Under the pieces are notes generated by a model, which made no database searches, was not told where the DNA came from, and worked only from the letters and a program-made list of their open reading frames with translations. 64,000 nt of DNA. It comes from Streptomyces naganishii JCM 4654 (lineage in GTDB: Bacteria > Actinomycetota > Actinomycetes > Streptomycetales > Streptomycetaceae). Shown piece after piece: positions 45,595 to 52,335 of the stretch. How positions within the stretch are numbered: position 1 is the stretch's first letter; the number at the start of each line of letters is the position of its first letter. The stretch lies in NCBI RefSeq assembly GCF_014650575.1, contig NZ_BMVF01000001.1, positions 558,001 through 622,000 on the forward strand. The letters run 5' to 3'. The translations under genes and the position numbers were made by a program.

Positions 45595-46299
45595 TTGAGC
45601 CGCTCGGTTCTCGTCACCGGAGGCAACCGGGGCATCGGCCTCGCCATCGCCCGCGCGTTCGCCGACGCCGGCGACCAGGTCGCGATCACGTACCGCTCGG
45701 GGGAGCCGCCGGCCGGCTTCCTCGCCGTCAAGTGCGACATCACCGACCCCGAGCAGGTGGAGCAGGCCTACAAGGAGATCGAGGCCGAGCAGGGTCCGGT
45801 CGAGGTGCTGATCGCCAACGCCGGCGTCACCAAGGACCAGTTGCTGATGCGGATGAGCGAGGAGGACTTCGTCTCGGTCATCGACACCAACCTCACCGGC
45901 ACCTTCCGCGTCGTCAAGCGCGCCAACCGGGGCATGCTGCGCGCCAAGAAGGGCCGCGTCGTCCTGGTCTCCTCCGTGGTCGGTCTGCTCGGCTCGGCCG
46001 GCCAGGCCAACTACGCGGCCTCCAAGGCCGGTCTCGTCGGCTTCGCGCGCTCCCTCGCCCGTGAGCTGGGCTCGCGCAACATCACCTTCAACGTCGTCGC
46101 CCCCGGGTTCGTCGACACCGACATGACCCGCACGCTCAACGACGAGCAGCGCGAGGCGATCATGTCGCAGGTGCCGCTCGGCCGTTACGCGCAGCCGGAG
46201 GAAGTCGCCGCGGCCGTGCGGTTCCTCGCCTCGGACGAGGCCTCGTACATCACTGGAGCCGTCATCCCGGTTGACGGCGGACTGGGAATGGGTCACTGA
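45595..46299 (+). CDS. fabG: 3-oxoacyl-ACP reductase FabG
   Basis: A 234-aa NADPH-dependent reductase of the FAS-II cycle. It has TGGNRGIG (residues 8-15), NAGVTKDQLLMRM, the catalytic Tyr140-x3-Lys144 in NYAASKAG, and ITGAVIPVDGGLGMGH at the end. The start is TTG at 45595, supported by AAGGG 8 nt upstream and by the family N-terminus MSRSVLVTGGNRGIG; no ATG or GTG fits. The InhA-type fabI begins 5 nt after the stop, the arrangement of mycobacterial mabA-inhA (known), so they form one operon. Confidence 0.96.
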   Translation: MSRSVLVTGGNRGIGLAIARAFADAGDQVAITYRSGEPPAGFLAVKCDITDPEQVEQAYKEIEAEQGPVEVLIANAGVTKDQLLMRMSEEDFVSVIDTNLTGTFRVVKRANRGMLRAKKGRVVLVSSVVGLLGSAGQANYAASKAGLVGFARSLARELGSRNITFNVVAPGFVDTDMTRTLNDEQREAIMSQVPLGRYAQPEEVAAAVRFLASDEASYITGAVIPVDGGLGMGH

Positions 46300-46304
46300 T
46301 CACC

Positions 46305-47072
46305 ATGAGCGGAATCCTCGAGGGCAAGCGCGTCCTGATCACCGGTGTGCTGATGGAGTCCTCCATCGCCTTCCACACCGCCAAGCTGGCCCAGGAACAG
46401 GGCGCGGAGATCATCCTCACCGCCTTCCCGCGGCCCACCCTGACCGAGCGCATCGCCAAGAAGCTCCCCAGGCCCACCAAGGTCATCGAGCTCGACGTCA
46501 CCAACGACGAGCACCTCGGGCGCCTGGCCGACCTGGTCGCCGAGGAGCTCGGCGGGCTCGACGGCGTGGTGCACTCCATCGGCTTCGCGCCGCAGGACGC
46601 GCTCGGCGGCAACTTCCTCAACACGCCCTTCGAGTCGGTGTCCACCGCCATGCACGTCTCGGCGTTCTCCCTGAAGTCGCTGACCATGGCCTGCCTGCCG
46701 CTGATGCAGAACGGCGGCTCGGTCGTCGGCCTCACCTTCGACGCCTCCTTCGCCTGGCCGCAGTACGACTGGATGGGCCCCGCCAAGGCGGCGCTGGAGG
46801 CCACCAGCCGTTACCTCGCCCGGGACCTGGGCAAGCAGAACATCCGCTGCAACCTGATCTCGGCCGGTCCGCTCGGCTCGATGGCCGCCAAGTCCATCCC
46901 GGGCTTCGACGAGCTGGCCTCGGTCTGGGACACCCGTTCGCCGCTGGAGTGGGACCTCAAGAACCCCGAGCCGGCCGGCCGGGGTGTCGTGGCGCTGCTG
47001 AGCGACTGGTTCCCGAAGACCACCGGCGAGATCGTCCACGTGGACGGCGGTCTGCACGCCATCGGCGCGTGA
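46305..47072 (+). CDS. fabI: Enoyl-ACP reductase FabI/InhA
   Basis: A 255-aa NADH-dependent enoyl-ACP reductase closing each FAS-II elongation round. The nucleotide segment is ITGVLMESSIAFHTAKLAQE and the active site is Tyr154-x6-Lys161 in YDWMGPAK, equivalent to InhA Tyr158 and Lys165. GPLGSMAAKSIPGFDEL and VHVDGGLHAIGA are also typical. It is the second gene of the fabG-fabI operon, ends at a strong terminator, and is the target class of isoniazid and triclosan in other species (known). Confidence 0.96.
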   Translation: MSGILEGKRVLITGVLMESSIAFHTAKLAQEQGAEIILTAFPRPTLTERIAKKLPRPTKVIELDVTNDEHLGRLADLVAEELGGLDGVVHSIGFAPQDALGGNFLNTPFESVSTAMHVSAFSLKSLTMACLPLMQNGGSVVGLTFDASFAWPQYDWMGPAKAALEATSRYLARDLGKQNIRCNLISAGPLGSMAAKSIPGFDELASVWDTRSPLEWDLKNPEPAGRGVVALLSDWFPKTTGEIVHVDGGLHAIGA

Positions 47073-47098
47073 CGCCCGCCGCCTCAGGCGGCACACGG

Positions 47099-47138
47099 CG
47101 CATGGGCCCGCGCCCCTTCGGGGGTGCGGGCCCATGCG
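47099..47138. terminator. Long UUCG-capped terminator after fabI
   Basis: CGCATGGGCCCGCGCCCC and GGGGTGCGGGCCCATGCG form an 18-bp stem with one G-T wobble around a TTCG tetraloop. It lies 27 nt past the fabI stop. Confidence 0.9.
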
Positions 47139-47279
47139 TGTTCCGGGGCGTCCGGCGGCGGCAGCCGCTCCGTTCACCCGGTCGGAGTATCCGGCCGGGC
47201 GGGGCGCGGCCTTCGGGCCGACGCTTGGAGTACGCCCCTCACCTGGCGTTTCCTCCCCAGCCCGGCCGAGGAGGTCCCT

Positions 47280-47627
47280 GTGCGCCTGTCCCGCAGCGTG
47301 GCCTCGGTGACCGTGGCCGTCGCGCTCGTACTGTCCCTGCCGTACGAGGCGATGCCGCACGCGCGCGTGCGGACCGGCCCGCCCACGGCGGCCGAACCCT
47401 TCGGCGCCACCTGCCGCACCAGCGTCTCGGGGTCCCGGGTGACCGCCTACTGCCACAACCCGTACCCCGGTACCGACCGGGTCGGCCTGCACATCGAGTG
47501 CGCCCGCTGGTGGGACCTGGACAGCGACGGCTCACCGGTGGACGTGGGACCCGCGCAGACCGTGCGGCTGACCGGCCGCTGCTGGATGGAGGTCCGCTCG
47601 GCCTGGGTCAGCCACGAGCGCGCCTAG
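47280..47627 (+). CDS. Small secreted four-cysteine protein
   Basis: A 115-aa protein with a signal peptide (MRLSRSVASVTVAVALVLSL) and a mature domain holding Cys in GATCRTSV, AYCHN, HIECARWW and GRCWMEV, probably two disulfides. The domain has no recognised family. GTG 47280 is chosen because GAGGAGG stands about 6 nt upstream; in-frame sequence further upstream crosses the fabI terminator and is not protein-like. Its stop overlaps the stop of the convergent FadR-type gene by 4 nt. Confidence 0.75.
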   Translation: MRLSRSVASVTVAVALVLSLPYEAMPHARVRTGPPTAAEPFGATCRTSVSGSRVTAYCHNPYPGTDRVGLHIECARWWDLDSDGSPVDVGPAQTVRLTGRCWMEVRSAWVSHERA

Positions 47628-48310
47628 GGCATCTCCCGGAGGCGGCCCGGACGGCACAGGAACGGATAGCTCGCCGCCTCCGCCCCGGCGGCCTCGGCGT
47701 CGCCCGCGCGGAGCGCGTCGAGCAGCCGCGTGTGGTCCATGTACGTGTCCGGCGTCAGCTCGGCGCCGACGTCCGCGCGCAGCCAGTCCCGCAGCACCTC
47801 GCCGAGGTCCGCGTACATCGCGGTGATCACGTCGTTGTGGGAGGCGGCCACGACCGCCAGGTGGAAGGTGGAGTCCGCGGTCACGAACGCTTCCGCGTCG
47901 CCGGACTCCCAGGCCTCCTCGCGGCGCAGCAACTGCGCGTGCAGCTGCTTGAGGTCCTTCTCGGTGCGCCGCTCGGCGGCCAGTCTCGCCGCGGCCGACT
48001 CCAGGGCGGAGCGCAGTTCGGCGATGTGCCGCGGGTCGGCGCCGGCGAAGCGGCGGTGCATCACGCCCGCCAGTTCGCTGGTGGCCACGACGTACGTGCC
48101 CGAGCCCTGGCGGATGTCGAGCAGGCCGTTGTGCGCGAGCGCGCGGACCGCCTCGCGGACGGTGTTGCGGGCCACCCCCAGCTGCTCCACCAGCTCGGGC
48201 TCGGTGGGGATGCGGGAGCCCACCGGCCACTCGCCCGAGGTGATCTGGTTCCGCAACGCCGCGATGACCTGCTCGGACAGCGCCGAGCGGCGCGGATGGC
48301 TCAGGGGCAT
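47624..48310 (-). CDS. GntR/FadR-family transcriptional regulator
   Basis: A 228-aa repressor-type protein. The winged HTH (residues 8-72) includes ALSEQVIAALRNQITSGEWP, PTEPELVEQLGVARNTVREA and DIRQGSGTYV. The FCD effector domain (about residues 85-215) has RSALESAAARLAAE, ADSTFHLAVVAASHN and MDHTRLLDALRAGDAEAA, with His positions suited to a metal or carboxylate ligand. The ATG at 48310 has AAGGTG 6 nt upstream. It is divergent from the MFS gene, and the CCCATCAT palindrome in the 82-bp gap is the likely operator. Confidence 0.93.
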   Translation of the reverse strand: MPLSHPRRSALSEQVIAALRNQITSGEWPVGSRIPTEPELVEQLGVARNTVREAVRALAHNGLLDIRQGSGTYVVATSELAGVMHRRFAGADPRHIAELRSALESAAARLAAERRTEKDLKQLHAQLLRREEAWESGDAEAFVTADSTFHLAVVAASHNDVITAMYADLGEVLRDWLRADVGAELTPDTYMDHTRLLDALRAGDAEAAGAEAASYPFLCRPGRLREMP

Positions 48311-48369
48311 GGCACACCTTCGCACGCGGGGCACCGGGAGCGGGTCCCGGAGCAGGGACGGCCAATCAT

Positions 48370-48388
48370 CCCATCATTCTATGATGGG
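48370..48388. promoter_or_regulatory. Palindromic operator overlapping the MFS gene -10
   Basis: CCCATCAT-TCT-ATGATGGG is a perfect 8-3-8 inverted repeat. It includes TATGAT (48380-48385), a good -10, which is followed by exactly 7 nt before the ATG at 48393. Binding there by the divergent FadR-type protein would block transcription of the MFS gene and could autoregulate its own. Confidence 0.75.
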
Positions 48389-48392
48389 CCGC

Positions 48393-49811
48393 ATGGCATG
48401 CGAGGAAACAACCCGGACGACGTCAACGACCGACCCCGCACCGGCCGCGACCGCCGCCACCGGGAAGTCCGGCGAGCCGGGCGAGCACCGGGAGGCGTCC
48501 ATGCCCCCCGAGCCCGGCACGGCGGGTTCCACGCGCGCGTGGACGACGCGTCTGATCATCGTCGGCATAGTGCTGGCGGCGCTGAACCTGCGCCCCGCCA
48601 TCACCAGCCTGGGCGCCCTCCTGGAGGAGGTCCGCGGCGGGCTCGGCATGAGCGGCAGCGTGGCCGGCGTGCTCACCTCGGTGCCCCCACTCTGCTTCGC
48701 CGTCTTCGGCGTCATGGCGCCCCGCCTCGCCCGCCGCTTCGGCCTGGCGGCCGTGGTGTGCGCGGGCATGGCCGCCATCACCGCCGGCCTGCTGATCCGG
48801 CCGTACGCCGGCGGCACGGCCGCGTTCCTGGCCGCCAGCGCGCTCGCCCTCATGGGCATCGCCGTCAGCAACGTCCTCATGCCGGTCATAGTCAAGCGCT
48901 GGTTCCCCGACCGGGTCGGGTCCATGACCGGCCTGTACTCGATGGCCCTCGCGCTCGGCACCTCGGCCGCCGCCGCGGCGACCGTGCCGCTGACCGGCGC
49001 GCTCGGCGGCGGCTGGCAGGCGGGGCTCGCCGCGTGGGCGGCACTCGCCGCGGTCGCCGTACTGCCGTGGCTCGCGCTCCTACGGGGGCGGGGCCCGGCG
49101 GACGGGAGCCGGGGGACGGCCTCCTCCGGTCGGGCGCAGGCCCGGCCGGACCGTGAGCCCGCGCGGGACGACGCGTCCGGCGCCGGCGAGCACCGGGCTC
49201 CCGCGCGGGAGGCGCAGCCGCCGGTGCTGCGGATCACCCGGAGCCGTACCGCCTGGGCGCTGGCCGTGTTCTTCGGCCTCCAGTCCACCGCCGCCTACAT
49301 CACCATGGGCTGGATGGCCCAGATCTTCCGCGACGCCGGCGTGCCCGCCGGGACGGCCGGACTGCTGCTCGCCGTCACCATGGTCATGGGCGTGCCGCTC
49401 GCCTTCGTCATCCCGCGCGTGGCCACCCGGCTGCCCCGCCAGGGCCCGATCGTGCTGGTGCTCGGCGTCTGCGGCCTCGCCGGCTACGCCGGCCTGTACC
49501 TCGCGCCGGCCGCCGGCGCCTGGGCGTGGGCCCTGCTCCTCGGCGTGTCCAACTGCGCCTTCCCGCTCGCGCTCACCATGGTCGGCATGCGGGCCCGCAC
49601 CGGCGCGGGCGTGGCCCAGCTCTCGGCGTTCGCGCAGAGCACCGGCTACCTGATCTCCATTCCGGGGCCCCTGCTGGTCGGCGTGCTGTACCAGAGCAGC
49701 GGCGGCTGGGGGCTGCCGATCGCGCTCATGGCCGGGCTGATGGTCCCGCAGATGGTGGTGGGCTGCTTCGCGGGGCGCGACCGCACGGTGGAGGAGGAGG
49801 CGACGCGCTGA
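48393..49811 (+). CDS. CynX/NimT-type MFS transporter
   Basis: A 472-aa 12-TM transporter with a polar Ala/Thr/Pro-rich N-terminus of about 50 residues. The first helix segment IVGIVLAALNLRPAITSLGA followed by LLEEVR is the CynX/NimT (cyanate or nitroimidazole) subgroup signature. A long polar loop between TM6 and TM7 (RGRGPADGSRGTASSGRAQA onward) divides the halves. ATG 48393 is chosen because TATGAT ends 7 nt before it, fitting a leaderless mRNA; ATGs at 48381 and 48384 lie inside the operator. Regulated by the divergent FadR-type protein (inference). Substrate unknown. Confidence 0.88.
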   Translation: MACEETTRTTSTTDPAPAATAATGKSGEPGEHREASMPPEPGTAGSTRAWTTRLIIVGIVLAALNLRPAITSLGALLEEVRGGLGMSGSVAGVLTSVPPLCFAVFGVMAPRLARRFGLAAVVCAGMAAITAGLLIRPYAGGTAAFLAASALALMGIAVSNVLMPVIVKRWFPDRVGSMTGLYSMALALGTSAAAAATVPLTGALGGGWQAGLAAWAALAAVAVLPWLALLRGRGPADGSRGTASSGRAQARPDREPARDDASGAGEHRAPAREAQPPVLRITRSRTAWALAVFFGLQSTAAYITMGWMAQIFRDAGVPAGTAGLLLAVTMVMGVPLAFVIPRVATRLPRQGPIVLVLGVCGLAGYAGLYLAPAAGAWAWALLLGVSNCAFPLALTMVGMRARTGAGVAQLSAFAQSTGYLISIPGPLLVGVLYQSSGGWGLPIALMAGLMVPQMVVGCFAGRDRTVEEEATR

Positions 49812-49857
49812 GGGCCCCGGGAGCGGGGGCGCGGGCAAAGGGTGCGACACTGGGCGC

Positions 49858-49977
49858 ATGCAGCCTGTGCTCGATCCCAACCCGCCGAACGGCCAGAAGA
49901 AGATGCTGCTCGTCTTCGGCTCGTTCTTCGCCATCTTCGTGATCATCGCCATCGTCGCGACGATCGCCTCGCCCTGA
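49858..49977 (+). CDS. 39-aa single-helix membrane peptide (SGM_5486-type)
   Basis: MQPVLDPNPPNGQKKMLLVF starts the peptide and SFFAIFVIIAIVATIASP ends it: a Pro/Asn-rich cytosolic head, Gln-Lys-Lys, then one TM helix to the C-terminus. It begins 46 nt after the MFS stop. I recall a Streptomyces family called SGM_5486 transporter-associated protein with this size and position. GCGACACT lies 6-7 nt before the ATG, so it may be leaderless or cotranscribed. The partner is presumably the MFS transporter. Confidence 0.75.
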   Translation: MQPVLDPNPPNGQKKMLLVFGSFFAIFVIIAIVATIASP

Positions 49978-50022
49978 TCCTCATCGCGCCGCACCGGCCC
50001 GTGGTAGGGCTGGCACCACCAT

Positions 50023-50032
50023 CCCCTAGGGG
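50023..50032. promoter_or_regulatory. CCCCTAGGGG palindrome in a 175-bp gap
   Basis: The perfect 10-bp palindrome is framed by CTGGC upstream and GCCAG downstream, and is followed by CAGGGTCAGGGTCAAG, a direct repeat. It lies 120 nt upstream of the small 68-aa membrane gene. Possibly an operator; no regulator adjoins. Confidence 0.35.
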
Positions 50033-50152
50033 GCCAGGGTCAGGGTCAAGTGGGTGGATCACCGGATGGGCCGCGGGGCGCCCGCTGCGTAACTTCGAGA
50101 TGTGACCGCGGGCGGCGGTCCCAGGACCACTCGAAGACCAGCGGAGGCGATC

Positions 50153-50359
50153 ATGTCGGCCCCTACGCACACCCGGCCCCACCCGGCGTCCCGGGGCGGC
50201 GCCGCCAACCGGCTGCCGTGGTGGGCCCTGGCCCTCCCGGCCCTCGCCTTCGTCACGCTGCTCGCCCTGATACTGGACCCGTCGAACGCGCATGCGGCAA
50301 GCGGCGACCCGGCGGTCACCCAGCTGCTCCAGCGCGCGCAGGAACTGCTGGCCCGCTGA
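50153..50359 (+). CDS. 68-aa single-TM protein
   Basis: MSAPTHTRPHPASRGGAANR is followed by one hydrophobic helix (LPWWALALPALAFVTLLALI) and an amphipathic tail SGDPAVTQLLQRAQELLAR. The AHAAS sequence after the helix could be a signal-peptidase site, so the product is either anchored or a short secreted helix. The ATG has GGAGG 6 nt upstream. No family recognised. It lies upstream of the sixA-like gene by 60 nt on the same strand. Confidence 0.7.
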   Translation: MSAPTHTRPHPASRGGAANRLPWWALALPALAFVTLLALILDPSNAHAASGDPAVTQLLQRAQELLAR

Positions 50360-50418
50360 GGAAAGCCGCATGTCAACTCCCTGCGCCGCGTGGCCTGTTT
50401 CATGCGAAGCTGGGAGCC

Positions 50419-50937
50419 ATGAGCGTCGCAGAACCCCGCAGGATCGTCCTCTTCCGGCATGCGAAAGCCGACTGGCCCCAGGTGACCGACCACGAGCGAC
50501 CGCTCGCCGAGCGTGGCCGCACGGACGCCGCAGTCGCCGGACGCAAGCTGGCCGACACCGGCATCCCCATCGACCTGGCCCTGTGCTCGACCGCGGCCCG
50601 CACCCGCGAGACCTGGAAGCTCGCGGTCCACGAACTGCCGCACCGGCCGAAAACCGTCTATGAGGAGCGGGTCTACGAGGCTTCGCCCGGCGAGCTGATC
50701 ACCGTCCTCAACGAGACGCCGGACGACGTGCAGAACCTCGTCCTGATCGGCCACAACCCCGGCGTCCAGGGCCTGGCCGAGGTGCTGTCCGGTTCCGCCG
50801 ACCCAGAGGCCCGCGAGCGGATGAGCCGCCGCGGATTCCCCGCCGCCGCCTTCGCCGTCGTCTCCTTCGACGGCTCCTGGAAGAGCCTGGAGCCGGGCGT
50901 GGCCACGCTGCTCGACTACTGGGCGCCCTCGGACTGA
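50419..50937 (+). CDS. SixA-type histidine phosphatase
   Basis: A 172-aa member of the histidine-phosphatase (phosphoglycerate-mutase-like) superfamily. The catalytic FRHAKAD motif has His14 as the phospho-acceptor, the second conserved His is in VLIGHNPGVQG (about residue 112), and Arg in CSTAARTRETW completes the pocket. E. coli SixA removes phosphate from phosphohistidine proteins such as PtsN-system components (known). Substrate here is not known. The ATG at 50419 follows GGGAGCC. Convergent with serB. Confidence 0.9.
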   Translation: MSVAEPRRIVLFRHAKADWPQVTDHERPLAERGRTDAAVAGRKLADTGIPIDLALCSTAARTRETWKLAVHELPHRPKTVYEERVYEASPGELITVLNETPDDVQNLVLIGHNPGVQGLAEVLSGSADPEARERMSRRGFPAAAFAVVSFDGSWKSLEPGVATLLDYWAPSD

Positions 50938-51005
50938 CCGCACCCCCGTGCCGGTCCGCGGGGGGCCCGCCCCGGCGGCCCGCGCGGGACGAGTGCCCCG
51001 CGCGG

Positions 51006-51037
51006 GAGGCCCGGCAGCCCTGGGGGCGCCGGGCCTC
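51006..51037. terminator. Convergent terminator between sixA-like gene and serB
   Basis: GAGGCCCGGC (51006-51015) pairs perfectly with GCCGGGCCTC (51028-51037) around a 12-nt loop. It lies 70 nt past the phosphatase stop and 17 nt past the serB stop, so it can serve both. Confidence 0.8.
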
Positions 51038-51053
51038 ATGGCGTACTGGGGGC

Positions 51054-52262
51054 TCAGTGCTCCTCGTGCGCGTCGGCCGCCTCGACCTCCTCGCGGGTGA
51101 CCCCGAGGAGGTACAGGACGGTGTCCAGGAACGGCACGTTCACCGCGGTGTGCGCCGCCTCGCGGACCACCGGCTTGGCGTTGAAGGCGACGCCGAGACC
51201 GGCCGCGTTGAGCATGTCCAGATCGTTGGCGCCGTCCCCGATCGCCACCGTCTGCGACAGCGGCACGCCCGCCTGCGCGGCGAACCGGCGCAGCAGCCGC
51301 GCCTTGCCCGCCCGGTCGACGATCTCGCCGGTGACCCGCCCCGTGAGCCTGCCGTCGACGATCTCCAGGGTGTTGGCCTGCGCGAAGTCCAGGCCCAGCC
51401 GCTCCTTGAGGTCGTCGGTGACCTGGGTGAACCCGCCCGAGACGACACCCACCTGGTAGCCGAGCCGCTTGAGCGTACGGATCAGGGTGCGCGCGCCCGG
51501 CGTGAGCCGGACCTCGCTGCGGACCTTGTCCACCACCGAGGCGTCCAGCCCCTCGAGCAGCGCCACGCGCGCGTGCAGCGACTGCTCGAAGTCCAGCTCG
51601 CCGCGCATCGCGGCCGCCGTCACCTCGGCGACCTTGTCCTCGCAGCCGGCGTGGGCGGCGAAGAGCTCGATCACCTCGTCCTGGATGAGCGTGGAGTCCA
51701 CGTCCATCACCACCAGGCGCTGCGCCCGCCGGTGCAGGCCCGCCGCGACCACCGCGACATCGACACCCAGTGCCGCCGCGTCCGTGGCCAGCGCGGTGCG
51801 CAGCGGCTCGGTCTCTACGCCGGACACCGCGAACTCCACTGCCGTGACCGGGTACTTGGCGAGCCGGAAGATACGGTCGATGTTGCCGCCGGCCTTGGTG
51901 ATGCGCGCCGCGATCTGGGCGGTCGCCTCGGCGGTGAGCGGGTGGCCGAGGACGGTGACCAGGGAGCGCCCCGAGCCGCGCGGCCGGTTGTCGCCCCGGC
52001 CGGAGATGATCTCCGCCTGCATCTTCATCGACTCGGCCCAGCTGTGCACGGTGGCCCGCAGGTCGCCCTCCAGCCCGGCGGGCGGCTGGGTGACGAGCGC
52101 GCACAGCACCATCCGGCCACGGGTGACGACCTGCTCGATGTCGACCACGTCGACGGAGTAGGCCGCGAGGGTGTCGAAGAGTCCGGCCGTGATGCCCGGC
52201 CTGTCCTTCCCGAAGATCTTGACGAGAAGGGTGGGTTCGTCGGCAGTCTGCGATGCGCTCAT
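51054..52262 (-). CDS. serB: Phosphoserine phosphatase SerB
   Basis: A HAD-family phosphatase for the last step of serine synthesis. The 402-aa protein has an N-terminal pair of ACT domains (about residues 10-165: TLLVKIFGKDRPGITAGLFD, then SLVTVLGHPLTAEATAQIAA) for allosteric control. The catalytic domain starts with VMDVDSTLIQDEV (nucleophile Asp near residue 187), followed by VVSGGFTQVTDDLKERLGLD and AIGDGANDLDMLNAAGLGVA. The ATG is at 52262. The two-ACT layout matches mycobacterial SerB2. No upstream partner gene. Confidence 0.95.
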   Translation of the reverse strand: MSASQTADEPTLLVKIFGKDRPGITAGLFDTLAAYSVDVVDIEQVVTRGRMVLCALVTQPPAGLEGDLRATVHSWAESMKMQAEIISGRGDNRPRGSGRSLVTVLGHPLTAEATAQIAARITKAGGNIDRIFRLAKYPVTAVEFAVSGVETEPLRTALATDAAALGVDVAVVAAGLHRRAQRLVVMDVDSTLIQDEVIELFAAHAGCEDKVAEVTAAAMRGELDFEQSLHARVALLEGLDASVVDKVRSEVRLTPGARTLIRTLKRLGYQVGVVSGGFTQVTDDLKERLGLDFAQANTLEIVDGRLTGRVTGEIVDRAGKARLLRRFAAQAGVPLSQTVAIGDGANDLDMLNAAGLGVAFNAKPVVREAAHTAVNVPFLDTVLYLLGVTREEVEAADAHEEH

Positions 52263-52335
52263 GGTGTTTCCACCGTATCCGGCACCCAGTGCCTCACGCC
52301 CCTCAGGTCCGCCTGGCGGACAGGTATTCGGGTCG

